NCBI GenBank assembly: GCA_014529385.2
Contig: CM043962.1
Coordinates: 50,519,674-50,583,673 of the forward strand
Source: Adiantum capillus-veneris
Taxonomy: Eukaryota; Streptophyta; Polypodiopsida; Polypodiales; Pteridaceae
Reading direction: 5' to 3'
DNA: 64,000 nucleotides
The translations under genes were made by a program, and so were the position numbers. The notes below the pieces were generated by a model. That model was not told where the DNA came from. It saw nothing but the letters and a program-made list of their open reading frames with translations, and did not search any database. Numbering within the stretch: the first letter of the stretch is position 1; every line of letters begins with the position of its first letter. Of the stretch, positions 1 through 10,978 are shown piece by piece.

Positions 1-193
1 TAACACAATCTTCCGCCTTTACTAGCATTAGGAATTGATTTTTTCCTCTTATTCTAGGCATCGGATTGGTTCTAACCCCCTTTGTTTTTTTCTTTGCTCT
101 ATAGCGTTTCTGGCGTTGTTTAGTTTGGTTCGGAAAATCATAAAATCAGACATCCGTTATAGTTTCTTCGTTTCCGCTTGAATTGTCCGTTGA

Positions 194-1987
194 CTAGTTG
201 TCTGCTTCATTTCCCCACTCTGGATGATCGGGAATGTCGTGAAACACCTCCTCTTCATCTTCCTTTTCCAGTGTATTGTTCTTTTCAGTTTCTTTTTCGA
301 GTACAGTTCTCAACATGAAGTACGGAACCACGTCGTACCCGTCCTTGTCGCAAAATTTCGTTGTGGGACCATCCGGAATTGCACAAACATCTAGGGTTGC
401 TAGAATGTGTGTCCATTCTAATGGTTCAAGCGTGTCCTCTGGAAAGGGTTCTCCTATATAAGCTTCGTCTTCGATAGCCCTTTCTAAAACATATTCTTCT
501 CGTTTCAGACTTCCACATTTCGAAGCTCCACACATCCATAACTCCTTGGGTTTACCTAACCAAGCGGGAAATTCGGATCCCACCAAAGTAGCTGAATCAA
601 ACTCCTCCACCGGTGTTCGCATCTTTGTAGCTATGGTCTTTCAGGTTCACACGTGTAGTGGTTTCCATATTTCTCAGGTATATGTGATCGTAGCCCCAAT
701 CCTGGACCATTTTCAATTGTCTCATGAATGGTCTTCCCAGTATGATATCATAGTTATTCTCCTTGCCAAAATCGACAATAGCAAAAGTATGTTCGTATTG
801 AATGCCGCAAGAAGTCACCACAACTTTCTCTAATAACCCCATAGGTTTCTCCATGTGTCCATCTGCTAATTGGAGTTTCAACCTAGTCTTCCTTATTGCT
901 GGTTTCCCCCATTTTTTCCAGATTTCTTTTGTAGCAATGGCTACCCCAGCTCTGCTGTCTAGTATTGCCATCGTGTTTACTCCTTGGAATTCAACTGGTA
1001 AGGTTGTATTCCCCTCTTCACCTTCGCAATACTCTCCGACCTTGTTTAAGGGTACAGGCTTAGCATTCTTTTGTGGTTTGCTCAGCTCTTGTATACCCTC
1101 TTTCAGTCTCGATGTTGGGTCTTTTATCCCGAATTTCTCCAAGCAATTTCCTACAGTGGTCCACATATGTGGTCTTAGCCTCAAAAGCTCAGCTAGAGTG
1201 ATAGTGCATGTCACTGGTGTTGACAAGATCTCTATCAATCCTTGCGAGTCCATGACTTTTTCTGATGAGATTCTTCGTGAGGGAAGTGCTCTAATCTCGG
1301 ATTTTGCTTCATACTCTCCTAAGTATGAAGGTAAGGTTTTCAGTGAGTGAGGTTTGCTCTCCATTGTTCTAACAGAGCCCCCATCTCCCCAGTAAGATTG
1401 CAGATCCAAGTCCACTTGAGATCCTGCCTCAAATTCCACTATGGGAGGATTCCTGATGTCCTTTTCCCAATTTGTCTGATTAGCTTGGCAACTTAGCTCG
1501 TTTGCAAAGTTTGCCTCTCTCACTTGTTTCCAAAATTCATTGTAATCCTCATCTTTCCGTAAGACCTCTGTATGACTGGATGAAAACTCTCTATCTCCTG
1601 ATCGGTTGTGTTCAATACTATGCGGTCATCCTTGTGTGTATTTTCAGGCTTTTGTGCACTGGGAGTCTTTTCAGCTACCCGTGAAATGATAGTCTCTTGC
1701 TGAATTGGGTTTTCCGTTCCACAATTCATTGTTTCTTTTGGTGGTTCTAATAAGGCTTGTGCAGTCTCGATCATTCTCTGGCACATTTCAAGTCTCTGCT
1801 TTTCCAATTCCGCGTTTGGGTATGTCATCCACCTCTGTTCTTGTGTTTGGTTGTTCTTTAACCTAGCTTCGTAAGCTCTCATCAGTGCGTCCAATGGTTC
1901 GTGTACTTTGTCGACTAGCACTGATCCCCCTGAGCTTAAGCTCGTTGTTTCTTTGATACTCTTTTGTTTCGTTCTTTCCGGGCTCAT
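194..1987 (-). pseudogene. Retroviral-type aspartic protease region of element 1 (frameshifted)
   Basis: Three minus-strand reading frames, 1987-1520, 1523-597 and 622-194, together resemble the gag C-terminus and protease of a Ty3 element. The middle piece carries the protease-like block: AILDSRAG at about residues 185-192, in the place of the usual D-S/T-G-A, and later DIILGRPFM, the conserved ILG-RPF end of the fold. The same order occurs in element 2 at 26573-27530, including the downstream segment with SEFPAWLGKP, WMC and a DGYD block. Frame changes lie near 1620 and 620. The catalytic D-S-G is altered to D-S-R, so the enzyme is probably dead even apart from the frameshifts. The first piece overlaps the gag end by four bases. 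Confidence 0.7.
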
Positions 1988-4811
1988 CTCTCGTTTCCGT
2001 TTTGACTCTCAAGTTTTTCTAATCTATCTTTAGTTCGCTTTAGTTCCTCAGCTAGAATAGCGTCTTCACGTTCTTTTCTCAACTTCATGCGTGCTTTTCT
2101 AGCTTTCCATGTGTTTTTCTGACTCCGCGGTCCTTGACTAACCATTTCAGTCGCTAACTTTCCATTCTCAGGTTCTCTAGTGGTTTTCTTAGCTTGAGCT
2201 CTAGTAACAACTTGCGTTGGTATCAGAGTTTCATTTTCAGACCCACTGCTGGTAGGAATAGTTTCTAGCATATTCAATGTCGTCTTTTGCACTTTGTTTG
2301 GATTCTTTGAACAATCCTCAATGAAGTGAGTAACCCCACACTCAGTGCAATAAGCGTTAATTCTAATGATTTCCGTATGTGGACAAACATTCATCAGATG
2401 GTCACCTCCACACTTGTAACAGGGTCCTAGTGCTGGTCTTGGTCCCATTTGATTCGTCCTTTGTGGATAGGATGGTCTTTGTCCTGTTAACCCTCCATGA
2501 GCTATGAACATCAATGTTCTTGCGTCCAAATTGTATCTCTCTTCATCAGAAGCACTTGTAACTGTTGGTATTCCAACATTCCCAATCATGCCCCATGGTT
2601 CTGGTTGTTTGGGTTCTTCTGGTGGGTAATACACAGTTGGAGACATGTGTGCACCAGATTCTTCATAATAGGCTTGAACAGGCACTAAGGCTTGTTCTTC
2701 CTGATTCTCTAAGGTTGGTGCATATCTAATGCCCACTGGTCTTGCTCCTGGTAAAGGTGGTTGTTGTCCCAATACCGGTTGCGGTCTTTCTATCCCCATA
2801 GGTCCTGGTACATTTCCCGTTGGGTATCGAGGTACTGGATGTACCTGAGGTGGTGCTAATTGAGCAGGAGGTGCATACTGACGCTCCCTTACATACCCTT
2901 TGTTGTAATAGCACTCCTCTGTTGGATGATTTGTCCATTTTTTTCAATAGCACACCATTTCAGTGGTTTTGGCAATGGTTTTTGGTATGGTGCCATCCTT
3001 TTTAGAGCATCTTCTATCATTTGCTCTACATTTGGCATGGTTGTTGTTTGAACATTCTTTTTAGTGGTAGTCTCGCTCGCTACGGAGGAGGAGCTACTGG
3101 ATGCAAAATCTGTATCCGCTGACACCTCTCCATAAACCGTACAGTTATCCACTAAGTACAATGCCTCTCTCGTTACTTGCTCGAAACTTGTACAAGCTTT
3201 CAAGTGCAAGTCCTTCTTGAGAGTGTCGTTTCTCAGTCCCTCAATAAAAAGAACAGATAGTCTGTCATCTTGTGGTCGTTCACGTACTGGACATCTCTCA
3301 ATGTATTGTTTGAAGCGAAGTGAAGCTTCCTTCACTTTTTCGTGTTCTCTCTGTTTAAAAGCATATATTTGTGAGACCGTATTGTGCTTAATCCCTCGTT
3401 TTGAGAATTCCTCAGCAAACTCTCTTAGCAAATGGTCAATGTCATGGAATCCCCCTATGTTCAGTGGTTGAAACCATGTCAATGCCGTACCTTCTAGAGT
3501 AAGACCAAATCCCTCGTATTGTGTATGGAAATCTGTTATCTGCTCAGCTCTTAAGACTTGCTTAAAGAGTGACACATGTGCATACGGATCTCCTGAACCA
3601 CCATACTTCTTTGGCATACACTTCGCTACTTGAGATGGTCTCATACGTCTATGGTCTGCTACCAATCTCATTGCTCCTGTGTCCCGGCTAAAGCTTTCTC
3701 TAGCATCATGGACTTCATGGGTTACCCTTGTCGGTTCCCCTGCCCTGAATCTACTACTAGGAGGTAAATGTGATGGTTCCGCTTCGAACCTTGGACCTGG
3801 AGTGGTATATGTGGGGATTGGAACTGCACTACCTCGATTCGTATCCATTGACTCTCTGGAATGTAATGATCCCATTGGTTCGGGCTTCGAGTACTGAGGT
3901 TGGCTGAAAGAGTCAGCAGCCTGAGTTCTTTGTCCTCCTGTCGTCATTGGGTTTTGCCCTCCATTTGTTGGTGCTGGTCTTTGTGAGCTAGAAGTAATAT
4001 AATACTGATGTAGTGGTCCCCCAAAGTATGTATATCCTTCTAATTCTTTCTTGCCCATTGTTGAGTATTGCCTCCCATACTTGTCGTAAGCAGCAATTTT
4101 CACTTCCGATCCCTCTGTGTAGGTAAAGACATAAAGTCTTTTTTGGTCTGTCAACTCTCCGGTGTAGGGTTCTTCACATCTATAATAGAGATCTTGCTCC
4201 CCATTATTATATTTGTATAGCCCCACATAGATGTTATCAGTGTTGATCCTTGTAGTTTCATTCTCTCTTCTTAACCTCGCATCAGGGAAGTTCATTATTG
4301 GTGCTTTCTCCTCAAGTTCTTCATCTACTTTGGCTTTGGTGCCCATCAATCCCCACTTGTCCACAATGTTAGGGTTTAGGACTACCAAGTACATGGTACC
4401 CTCGTCATCTAGATATCTATCTCCGCTATAGCTCACAGGCACTAAGTCCTTGAACTCACTAGGTCTCTCCTCTATCTTTACACAATAGCGGTCCATTCCA
4501 TCTTTGTAGATCTTGGCACCTTGCTCATTGTCGTACTGGTATTTTATGAACAATAGCTTCATTGTGGCGGAAGGGTTTGATGATCCTGCTGCCATATTTT
4601 CTCTGTTGTTCAGGTTCAAGTGTTCCAAGTGTTCGGTGAAAATCTCGTAAGATCTCTCCGAAGAAGTATCAGAAACACTTCCTTCAAAGATCGGCTCTAA
4701 TGGTTGCACCCAACTTTGGTTTACACTTCCCTCGGTTGATATGACACTTGCTTGTTCCCCTTGTTTTGGTTGGTTATTCTGGAGATTCCTGCCCGATCTC
4801 AAATTCATCAA
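1984..4811 (-). pseudogene. gag: Gag polyprotein of element 1
   Basis: A 640-codon frame starts at 4811 with MMNLRSGR and holds a Retrotrans_gag-type capsid domain at about residues 400-560, recognised by WFQPLN, EFAEEFSKRG and LRFKQYIERC. Reading then shifts inside a seven-T run (A7 on the coding strand) at 2938-2944 and continues in another frame to 1984. The second part contains two CCHC zinc knuckles, CYKCGGDHLMNVC and CTECGVTHFIEDC, both with C-x2-C-x3-H-x4-C spacing, followed by a charged coiled-coil-like tail. Gag normally builds the virus-like particle and binds the element's RNA in the cytoplasm. The homopolymer slip may be a mutation or, less likely, programmed frameshifting. Element 2 has a broken homolog. 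Confidence 0.8.
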
Positions 4812-4975
4812 TTCCCCTAAAGGACTTTAACTTTTCCGTCTCGGCAATTTGTTTTCCCAAGTTTTTGTGGTCAGAATTGATCCAAACTGATTGATACTTG
4901 GTCAATTGTTTAATCTTGTCAGTTGGACAACTTCTGTTTCATCAAGTGAGAATTTTGTTGCAGTTATGCTGAAAA

Positions 4976-4999
4976 AGACATTATACGCGTATGATGTCT
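4976..4999. repeat. Leader palindrome 1 of element 1
   Basis: A 24-bp inverted repeat centred on ACGCGT, with one mismatched pair. The flanking A and T runs extend the pairing to about 4972-5003. It is the copy nearest the gag start, about 175 bp upstream. Confidence 0.85.
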
Positions 5000-5258
5000 T
5001 TTTTCACAGATTTAGACTATTTTGGTTATGCTCACTCTCAGTAGCCCCCTTATGCTCTGTCCACTCACAAAATTTAGTTTGAACTCTGTTTGAGCAAGTT
5101 ATGGCTAATTTAGGCTTTTCTTGGCAATTTTCGCTTTTGACTTGTTTTTTGGGTCAATTGTGATCCAAATGGATGAAACTTGAAATATAACCTCTAGACA
5201 GCTATTACAATGGATCTGTGTTGGCAAAGTATCAAAATATGTCCAAAATTAGGTAAAG

Positions 5259-5278
5259 ACATCATACGCGTATGATGT
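5259..5278. repeat. Leader palindrome 2 of element 1
   Basis: A perfect 20-bp palindrome, ACATCATACGCGTATGATGT. It shows the frame ACAT-CATA-CGCG-TATG-ATGT. Confidence 0.9.
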
Positions 5279-5380
5279 TTTTTCATCAATTTGGGTCAAG
5301 ACTTGATATTTATGCTTTCTACAGTGTTTGTAACAATCTTGTCAGGTCAGATATCAAAAATAAGCAGTGGATGTGCTAAA

Positions 5381-5404
5381 AGACATTATACGCGTATGAT
5401 GTCT
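5381..5404. repeat. Leader palindrome 3 of element 1
   Basis: A 24-bp inverted repeat nearly identical to the copy at 4976, with the same single mismatched pair. Flanking A/T runs extend it to about 5378-5407. It lies only 124 bp from its left neighbour, against about 280-300 bp for the others. Confidence 0.85.
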
Positions 5405-5675
5405 TTTGTCCCAGATTTTGACTATTCTTGGTTTTAAGCCTTCTCCAATGTTTATAATTGAGTTTCAAGTGTTTTTGTCAGGTTTGAATGTAAAAACAAG
5501 ATCTGAATCCAAAATTTCCTATTCTTTGCGTTTCTTGGACTCCGACTTGTCTTTTTGGGTTTCTTTGAGTGTTAATGCTCTTGTTTTAAGTTGAAATTAG
5601 GGTATAACCCCCCTTTTGAACACTCTGGTAAAGTCAAATTTTCTGTTTTGGTCTCTGTTTGGTCATTTAGACATC

Positions 5676-5705
5676 ATACGCGTATGATGTCTAAAGTTGC
5701 AGATT
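5676..5705. repeat. Leader palindrome 4 of element 1
   Basis: A perfect 30-bp palindrome centred between 5690 and 5691, the longest in the window. It has the same 20-bp core as the copy at 5259 plus five extra paired bases on each side (TTTAG and CTAAA). Confidence 0.9.
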
Positions 5706-6208
5706 TCCAGTTTTTTGGCACAGAATCCTTCCTAAAGCTTTCTCAAGTGCTCAGCAACTCCCAGATACACAGAAAATTTCTCTGACTTTTGTTTATTGCA
5801 AGTTTCACTACTAACTCGACGGTTTAGTGATCTAACATGCAATCAACCATATCAAGCAAATACTCCAATGATTACTAGCTCTAGATCAGGATCAAATGAA
5901 GTCCTACCTAAGCTATTCCTAATCATAAAATGGGTTTGGTAATTGTGATTTTAAAGAGATCCACTGCCACTCACGGACTAGCAAATTCTTCTTCTATCAA
6001 CAACTACTCAACACCAACAACAACAAACAAATCTAAGCTAAACTAAAAATACTGTCAACACGGAAGACCCAGGAATACCCCACTTCCTAGTATCTCTCGA
6101 GATCTTCGGAGTCCACCACTCCTAGATCTTTTCTAACTAAAGTATACAAAGTAGTTTATACGACTCACCTCGTAGGATTAGTCTAAGGTCACCTACTTAG
6201 GGCTCTCG

Positions 6209-6226
6209 TCCCCGGCAGCGGCGCCA
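6209..6226 (-). promoter_or_regulatory. Primer binding site, tRNA-Asp type
   Basis: On the minus strand the sequence TGGCGCCGCTGCCGGGGA lies two bases inside the LTR end. It matches the complement of the 3' end of plant tRNA-Asp(GTC), TGGCGCCGTTGCCGGGGA, at 17 of 18 positions, as I recall that tRNA. This type of primer site is known for Athila/Tat-type Ty3 elements. It fixes the strand of the element and the inner edge of the LTR. Confidence 0.85.
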
Positions 6227-6852
6227 AATGTTAAGGCGGTTACGCCGCTAGCGGAAGCTAAATAGCGAGAACTCAACCAACAACAGAATTTGTCAGACGA
6301 GGACGGAGCTTGACCCGCAGGCGCATGGAAACAACTAGGTGGGTGTCAAATCACCTACTCGACCTTCTAATGACAATCACTACTAAGGAAATCAAATCTA
6401 AGTTCTAAAATACGCAAGTGACTGAAATCCGTACTACGAACGAATGCTATACGAAACAGGATCTAGAATCATTGAATCGATCTCAAACTCAAGGGGAAGT
6501 CTATACACTAGGTAAGAACAACACCCTAAAGACTTGAACTGCAAAATCAACCTATAACCACTCCGTGCGGTAAACGCGTATGAAGACAGGCCGAAAAATA
6601 CAGGTGACCGAAACTTGACCCCGATGGTACTAATGTGTAGCTCTACTCGTTGTGGTTCTATAGATATGCTGCACGCTCCATTCCGACACACGAGTTGGAA
6701 GAAAACTCACACCGAAGCTCGTAGGAACTTACCACACATAGAAGCCGATAGCGCGCACTCTTGGTATCTGTGCGTAGCTCTCGCCGTTGCTAACACAATG
6801 GTGGTGTCGCTTCTCCAATGGCGGCTCCGTAGCTCGCGTAGCAAGTAGATAA

Positions 6853-6854
<2 letters not shown>

Positions 6855-6929
<75 letters not shown>
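6855..6929. repeat. (CT)n microsatellite inside LTR
   Basis: About 37 uninterrupted CT units. It lies downstream of the LTR TATA box on the minus strand, so an LTR transcript would begin just before it and carry it as a (GA)n tract. Confidence 0.95.
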
Positions 6930-6931
<2 letters not shown>

Positions 6932-7001
6932 ACACAGTCACGGCGCTCAAAAACTTACTTTGATTAATAATCTGAGTCCCCTTAGGTTACAAAAACTTTG
7001 G

Positions 7002-7009
7002 CTTATATA
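7002..7009 (-). promoter_or_regulatory. TATA box of the LTR promoter
   Basis: The minus strand reads GGTATATAAG here, a good plant TATA box in the body of the proposed LTR. Transcription would be expected to begin near 6975 and run toward gag. Confidence 0.55.
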
Positions 7010-7249
7010 CCTCAGCCTTGGAGGTGAGAACATCTCTAACTAATTACATCAGCAAGTGAAATTACTTCGGGATTACAAGCTGGAAACTCAATTGAGTCCC
7101 GTTACTTAATGAATGGCTCAAATCAAAATAATGTCGGAAAGACATTTATTACAATCAATGGTTACAAAATGATGAGTGTGAGCAAAAATGTGGGTGTGAT
7201 CCTCTGCTGGCTCAACATCTGCCCCAATCCTTTTTCGAATCCCACTACT

Positions 7250-7251
<2 letters not shown>

Positions 7252-7323
<72 letters not shown>

Positions 7324-7377
7324 TGTGGTGTGTGTGTGTGTGTGTGTGGTATGTGTGTGGTGTGTGTGTGTGTGTGG
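7252..7377. repeat. (TG)n microsatellite near the outer LTR end
   Basis: About 126 bp of TG units with a few single-base interruptions near the right end. It lies inside the proposed LTR. Confidence 0.95.
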
Positions 7378-7568
7378 TTTTATGGGTCTAACTCTCCCAG
7401 CGCTTTAACACAGGCACCTCAAAATGTGGAGGTGAGGCAGTAGGAGGGGCCTGCCCTTGAGTTGTAGGAGTGGGGTTTGCCATCCCTGCTGCAACCATGC
7501 AAGAGGGAAATTTTGCAACTAAGGAAAGAGGATGACAATAAGAGGCATGGTCGAGAGAGATCAGTTTT

Positions 7569-7588
7569 GTGTGTGTGTGCGCGCGCGC

Positions 7589-7634
<46 letters not shown>
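7569..7634. repeat. (TG)n-(CG)5-(TG)n alternating tract
   Basis: The TG repeat is interrupted at 7579-7588 by GCGCGCGCGC. The whole 66-bp stretch is almost entirely alternating purine-pyrimidine. Confidence 0.9.
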
Positions 7635-7637
<3 letters not shown>

Positions 7638-8169
7638 ATGGGAGGAAAGGAGATTGTAAAGATGGCGAGGCTGTGAATATGTATGCAATAGTATTATAGT
7701 AAGGACTCATGGCAAGAGTACAAGCGGCTCCACATCCAAAGCACACGTGAGTACAACGCATCCAATTATTTGTGGTGCCATAGCTGGTAGAGCCTAATTA
7801 GGGGCGGACAACAAATATTGTGGTACTTGAAGCAGCAGCAACATAAGTGACTCAGCCGCCTCTTAGGATTTAACAGAGAAGGTTTCGTTGTTTTCTACAG
7901 CTAATGCAATGATATATTTCCACCTAGATCTAGCAGGCTTGCAACCACTACCCAATAAGTTCGCAACATTTTTTTAGAGTTGCCCAATTACAATTTTCTT
8001 AGAATTGCCCATGGCCAACACGTTTGCAACCAGAGACCCATGCGGATTGGCTCTATGGTGGGCAAGTTGCAAGTTGGGTATTTTTGTTCGTTATGAACAT
8101 TTGCAATGCTCCTGTTGCATGCCCTTAAATAGGCTTGAGCAGCCACCAATGTGAAAAGGTGTTTGAAGC

Positions 8170-8171
<2 letters not shown>

Positions 8172-8211
<40 letters not shown>
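8172..8211. repeat. (GA)n microsatellite
   Basis: Twenty GA units in otherwise unremarkable non-coding DNA. Confidence 0.95.
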
Positions 8212-8215
<4 letters not shown>

Positions 8216-9250
8216 ATGATGACCTCACAATTTCTTTACTGTTGGCCATGGAAGCAGATGAACCATAGGTCTGTAGAAGGCATCTTCCAACCTACAAGCA
8301 TATACAATGTTTGAACCCCATAGAAGAGCCTTGAAGTGTCTTACTTATGGAGAACACTTTGAGTGCTCTTTATCTGAGGCAAGTCCTCCACAATAGGGCA
8401 GATTGCACAGAGCTCCAATGTGCCATCCTAGGAGCAACTTGGCTCTTCTAAACCTCCTCCTTGGGAATACAAGCAACATGTCTCCCTGACCAACTTGCTT
8501 TTGGTGCTTTCTTACCCCTAGATTATTGGCCTCCATGGTGGTTTCCATATCCATAATTGGGTTTATCTTTAAATACTTCTGCAAGAAGATTGTTTTGGAA
8601 CTGATCTTACTTGCAAATAGCCCATTTTATACTCTTATCTTGGGCATCTTTGTATTTGGAGGTTTTCTTGCATCTGCTTTCTTATGGTTCAAGCCATTTG
8701 AACTCGCAAATGTAGAAGACAAGCAAAATCGAGAAGAATATGGGCTCTTGGATTGATGTTGTTAAGATCGAGCAGATGGGTTCTTGGATTGATGGTACTG
8801 TAAGATTCATGTTGAATGCTTCTTGGTTATTTTGTATTATGAGCTATGGATACATATACGGGAGACTTGAATCTTTTGCCTTCTTCAAAATTTCCCATTT
8901 TTTGTGCATGTAGTTTGGATTATTGTCGTTTGATAAAATTAGAAGTCAATCATGTGAATGTGTGTGTGTGTGTGTGTGTGTACATACATCTACTATTGTA
9001 TTAAAAACACAGGAGGAGCCCCCCACGTGGCTGCAAATGCCTACAGCCATGGGAGGTTGGCCCTTCCCCTCCCTTTCAGTTGCATCCAACGTGCCCCTTT
9101 CCCTCTCTTTGTGGTTGCGGAGCTCCACGATAGCGTAGCCAACATGGCACTGTACCAAAAGGGGGGAGGAATTTTGACCCCCGGCCACGTAGTGTCAGCT
9201 ATGCCTTGCAACCCCGGCGACTCTGCAAGACACATAGAGGGATAGAGAGA

Positions 9251-9278
9251 GGCCGCCGGAGGCGGCCGGCCATACTAG
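9251..9278 (+). mobile_element. Helitron 3' terminus, plus orientation
   Basis: A perfect hairpin at 9251-9267 (GGCCGCC, loop GGA, GGCGGCC) is followed 11 bases later by CTAG at 9275-9278 and then a T. A GC-rich hairpin about ten bases before a terminal CTRR, next to a host T, is the standard Helitron 3' end. The body would lie to the left. I cannot identify its 5' TC end or any RepHel coding sequence. Confidence 0.6.
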
Positions 9279-9768
9279 TAATAGTAAAGGGAAAGAGGCT
9301 ATTGATATGATTGAGAATGATTGTAATGGGATGTATGCATTTTGCATGCTTGCAAATGAACGTTCCTCCCCCACTCCTTTGGAAAAGGGAGAATGTAGTA
9401 ATGTTGTGGTGTCCAAAACTCGAGGAAGGCCTAAAAAGGCCAAAATAATGCAAAGTGATGTCATGCGTCATGCTAGTGAGGAAAACTCAGATATGGAGTT
9501 TGAGGAAGTTGGAGCAAGAGTCCGTGGAACTCCATTTCATGTCTTGGAATGGATGGGTGGAGAGGGAAAAGAGAGAGAGAGCCACCAAATAAAATTTTCT
9601 CATTTCTTGAATGAATGCTGACTCACCATTGATTTCATCCCAAAAGCGATTGAATGCATTTTAGCTTTCTACATCTTTATTTCCTTTGGAGATTGTAGAT
9701 GCAATCATCAAAGAAACAAACCGTTATGCAAATGATGTTAGGCGTGCAAAGAGAAAAATATACAACTA
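9279..9768 (+). pseudogene. piggyBac-like transposase remnant between two Helitron ends
   Basis: A 104-codon frame (9307-9621) holds an AT-hook-like block TRGRPKKAK near residue 40 and an acidic block EENSDMEFEE. About 60 bases after its stop, another frame (about 9677-9763) reads FPLEIVDAIIKETNRYAND. The ETNRYA block after a hydrophobic FF/FP-x-E stretch is a hallmark of the start of the piggyBac transposase domain (DDE_Tnp_1_7), which is often preceded by an acidic N-terminus. The rest is missing because a Helitron terminus begins at 9769. The identification rests on this short motif and on order, so other origins remain possible. Confidence 0.4.
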
Positions 9769-9794
9769 CTAGTATGGCCGGCCGCCTCCGGCGG

Positions 9795-9797
<3 letters not shown>
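9769..9797 (-). mobile_element. Helitron 3' terminus, minus orientation
   Basis: Read on the minus strand, this is the mirror image of the terminus at 9251-9278: a hairpin of GGCCGCC and GGCGGCC, then GGCCATACTAG and a T. The CTAG lies at 9769-9772. The body extends to the right and begins with a (CT)n tract at 9796-9830. Its 5' end is not identified. Confidence 0.6.
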
Positions 9798-9833
<36 letters not shown>

Positions 9834-10099
9834 CAGTGCTCAATGTCGTCATGGCCACAGGGCACACTGGCCAGAGCAAGCAAAGGGCCAAAATGACTGA
9901 TGAGAGCAAATTGATACAAACTTGGTGGAGCTTAACTGTCTTCAAAAGGCCAAAATGGTATCAAGCACGTTGAAAGAGGAAGTACGAAAGGCACTACAGG
10001 AAGGGAGGGCGAGAGAGAGAGATGTCTCTCATAAAATCTTTTCCTTTTATCTCATCATCTTGATATATACCAAACAATTTACTAAGCACAAATAAATAA

Positions 10100-10156
<57 letters not shown>

Positions 10157-10890
10157 CCTTTGGTCAAAATCACGGATCTGCAGGTAAGTTGATGTGTTGT
10201 CGAGATCTAGAAGCATAAAAAACAATCCAAAAGATCGAAGAGCAGGCAGGGGCACTTTTGAGAACTTCCAAAATTTGTTGCAGCTCCTCCTTATAATCCA
10301 CAAATGCATGGAAGATCGTTCCCAAAGTCGTTTTACCATAGCTCTGCAAGCGCTTGTAGAGGAAGAACTGTCAGAGAGGGGTGGAAGAGGGCTGAGAGGC
10401 GAGGAGGGCAAGCAGGAGATCTGCATGTTGAGCCACGTCTCTCCAAGGATTCCCAAAGTGCAGGCATGGTGTTTCATGAATGCCTATACCTTTGGCTTGG
10501 CAAACGGGCTCCCCTTCAGCAGGATGTGCGTCGTGGGCAGTCCCAACACCATTTCATGCAGCCTAGTCTATTGCCATCGATGATGGTGAGGTAAGGCTAG
10601 GAACTCCCCTTCGAAGTCCTCCATGGTCGCCTCTCACAACACCGCATGCATTCGAGCAGGTGCACGGTAGTTAGATGCCTCTAACTGTTCATGCAAAACA
10701 TTGGCAAATCATGCAGAGGGCTATCAAGCTGGCAAGCAGCATCCCTCATAAATGGACAGGGGCAACTCCACGTCATGAGCCTCCCGCTCAACAAGAATAA
10801 AGTAGTTGTGGTTTGGTCGTGCAGTTGTACTGTAGCTGCATTAAATCTCTCTTGCACTTCCATTTAGTTTATTGATGAACCTTGCACACG

Positions 10891-10898
<8 letters not shown>

Positions 10899-10976
<78 letters not shown>
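10899..10976. repeat. (GA)n microsatellite
   Basis: Thirty-nine uninterrupted GA units, preceded by a short CA-rich stretch. Confidence 0.95.

Positions 10977-10978
<2 letters not shown>

Larger units (their letters stand above)
4812..6208 (-). other. Untranslated leader of element 1 with palindrome array
   Basis: This 1.4-kb stretch lies between the primer site and the gag start and has no substantial open frame. It is T-rich on the plus strand and holds four copies of a palindrome centred on ACGCGT, at centres of about 4987, 5268, 5392 and 5690 (spacings 281, 124 and 298). Long leaders are common in Ty3 elements of the Athila/Tat type. Repeated perfect palindromes are not a feature I know from them. 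Confidence 0.7.
1..7410 (-). mobile_element. Element 1: gag-protease LTR retrotransposon, 5' part (runs off window)
   Basis: Reading leftward, the order is LTR (7410-6229), tRNA-Asp primer site (6226-6209), a 1.4-kb leader, a gag region (4811 to about 1984) and a protease region (to 194). The element continues off the left edge, so its pol region, if any, and its 3' LTR are not visible. Order and primer type fit the Ty3/gypsy Athila/Tat side of the family. Several frameshifts in gag and protease make this copy inactive. Gag is clearly homologous to that of element 2 at 24232-25068 (shared block KDPYAHVSLFKQVLR or a close variant). The first 193 bases show no protein match that I can recognise. 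Confidence 0.8.
6229..7410 (-). repeat. 5' LTR of element 1
   Basis: On the plus strand the proposed LTR begins TGTTAAGGCGG just outside the primer site and ends GCGCTTTAACA at 7410. These ends form an imperfect inverted repeat (TGTTAA-GCG) with the standard TG and CA termini. A minus-strand TATA box at 7002-7009 and two large microsatellites lie inside. The inner edge is firm because of the primer site. The outer edge rests only on the matching terminal repeat, because the other LTR is outside the window. If correct, the LTR is 1182 bp and the 5 bp CAGGC at 7411-7415 would be one target-site duplicate. Confidence 0.6.
7411..9250. other. Non-coding stretch upstream of element 1
   Basis: I recognise no gene here. 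It contains a TG/CG tract (7569-7634), a GA tract (8172-8211) and a short TG tract (8958-8979). Small open frames exist, for example 8526-8756 with a hydrophobic stretch, but they have no recognisable domain. The right end is presumably the body of a Helitron that terminates at 9278, whose start I cannot place. Confidence 0.5.

Noticed and set aside
802-1350. A 182-codon plus-strand frame
   Set aside because: It lies opposite the protease region of element 1 and has no domain of its own. It is a shadow frame.
597-1523. A single intact 308-codon gene
   Set aside because: It opens at a GTG inside a longer retrotransposon reading and matches the protease region, so it is part of a frameshifted pseudogene.
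6207-6226. The end of a tRNA-Asp gene on the plus strand
   Set aside because: Only the last 18 bases match. There is no cloverleaf upstream, and the position beside an LTR end shows that it is a primer site.
8526-8756. A small membrane protein gene
   Set aside because: It has a hydrophobic stretch but no homolog that I recognise, no promoter context and a repeat-rich neighbourhood.
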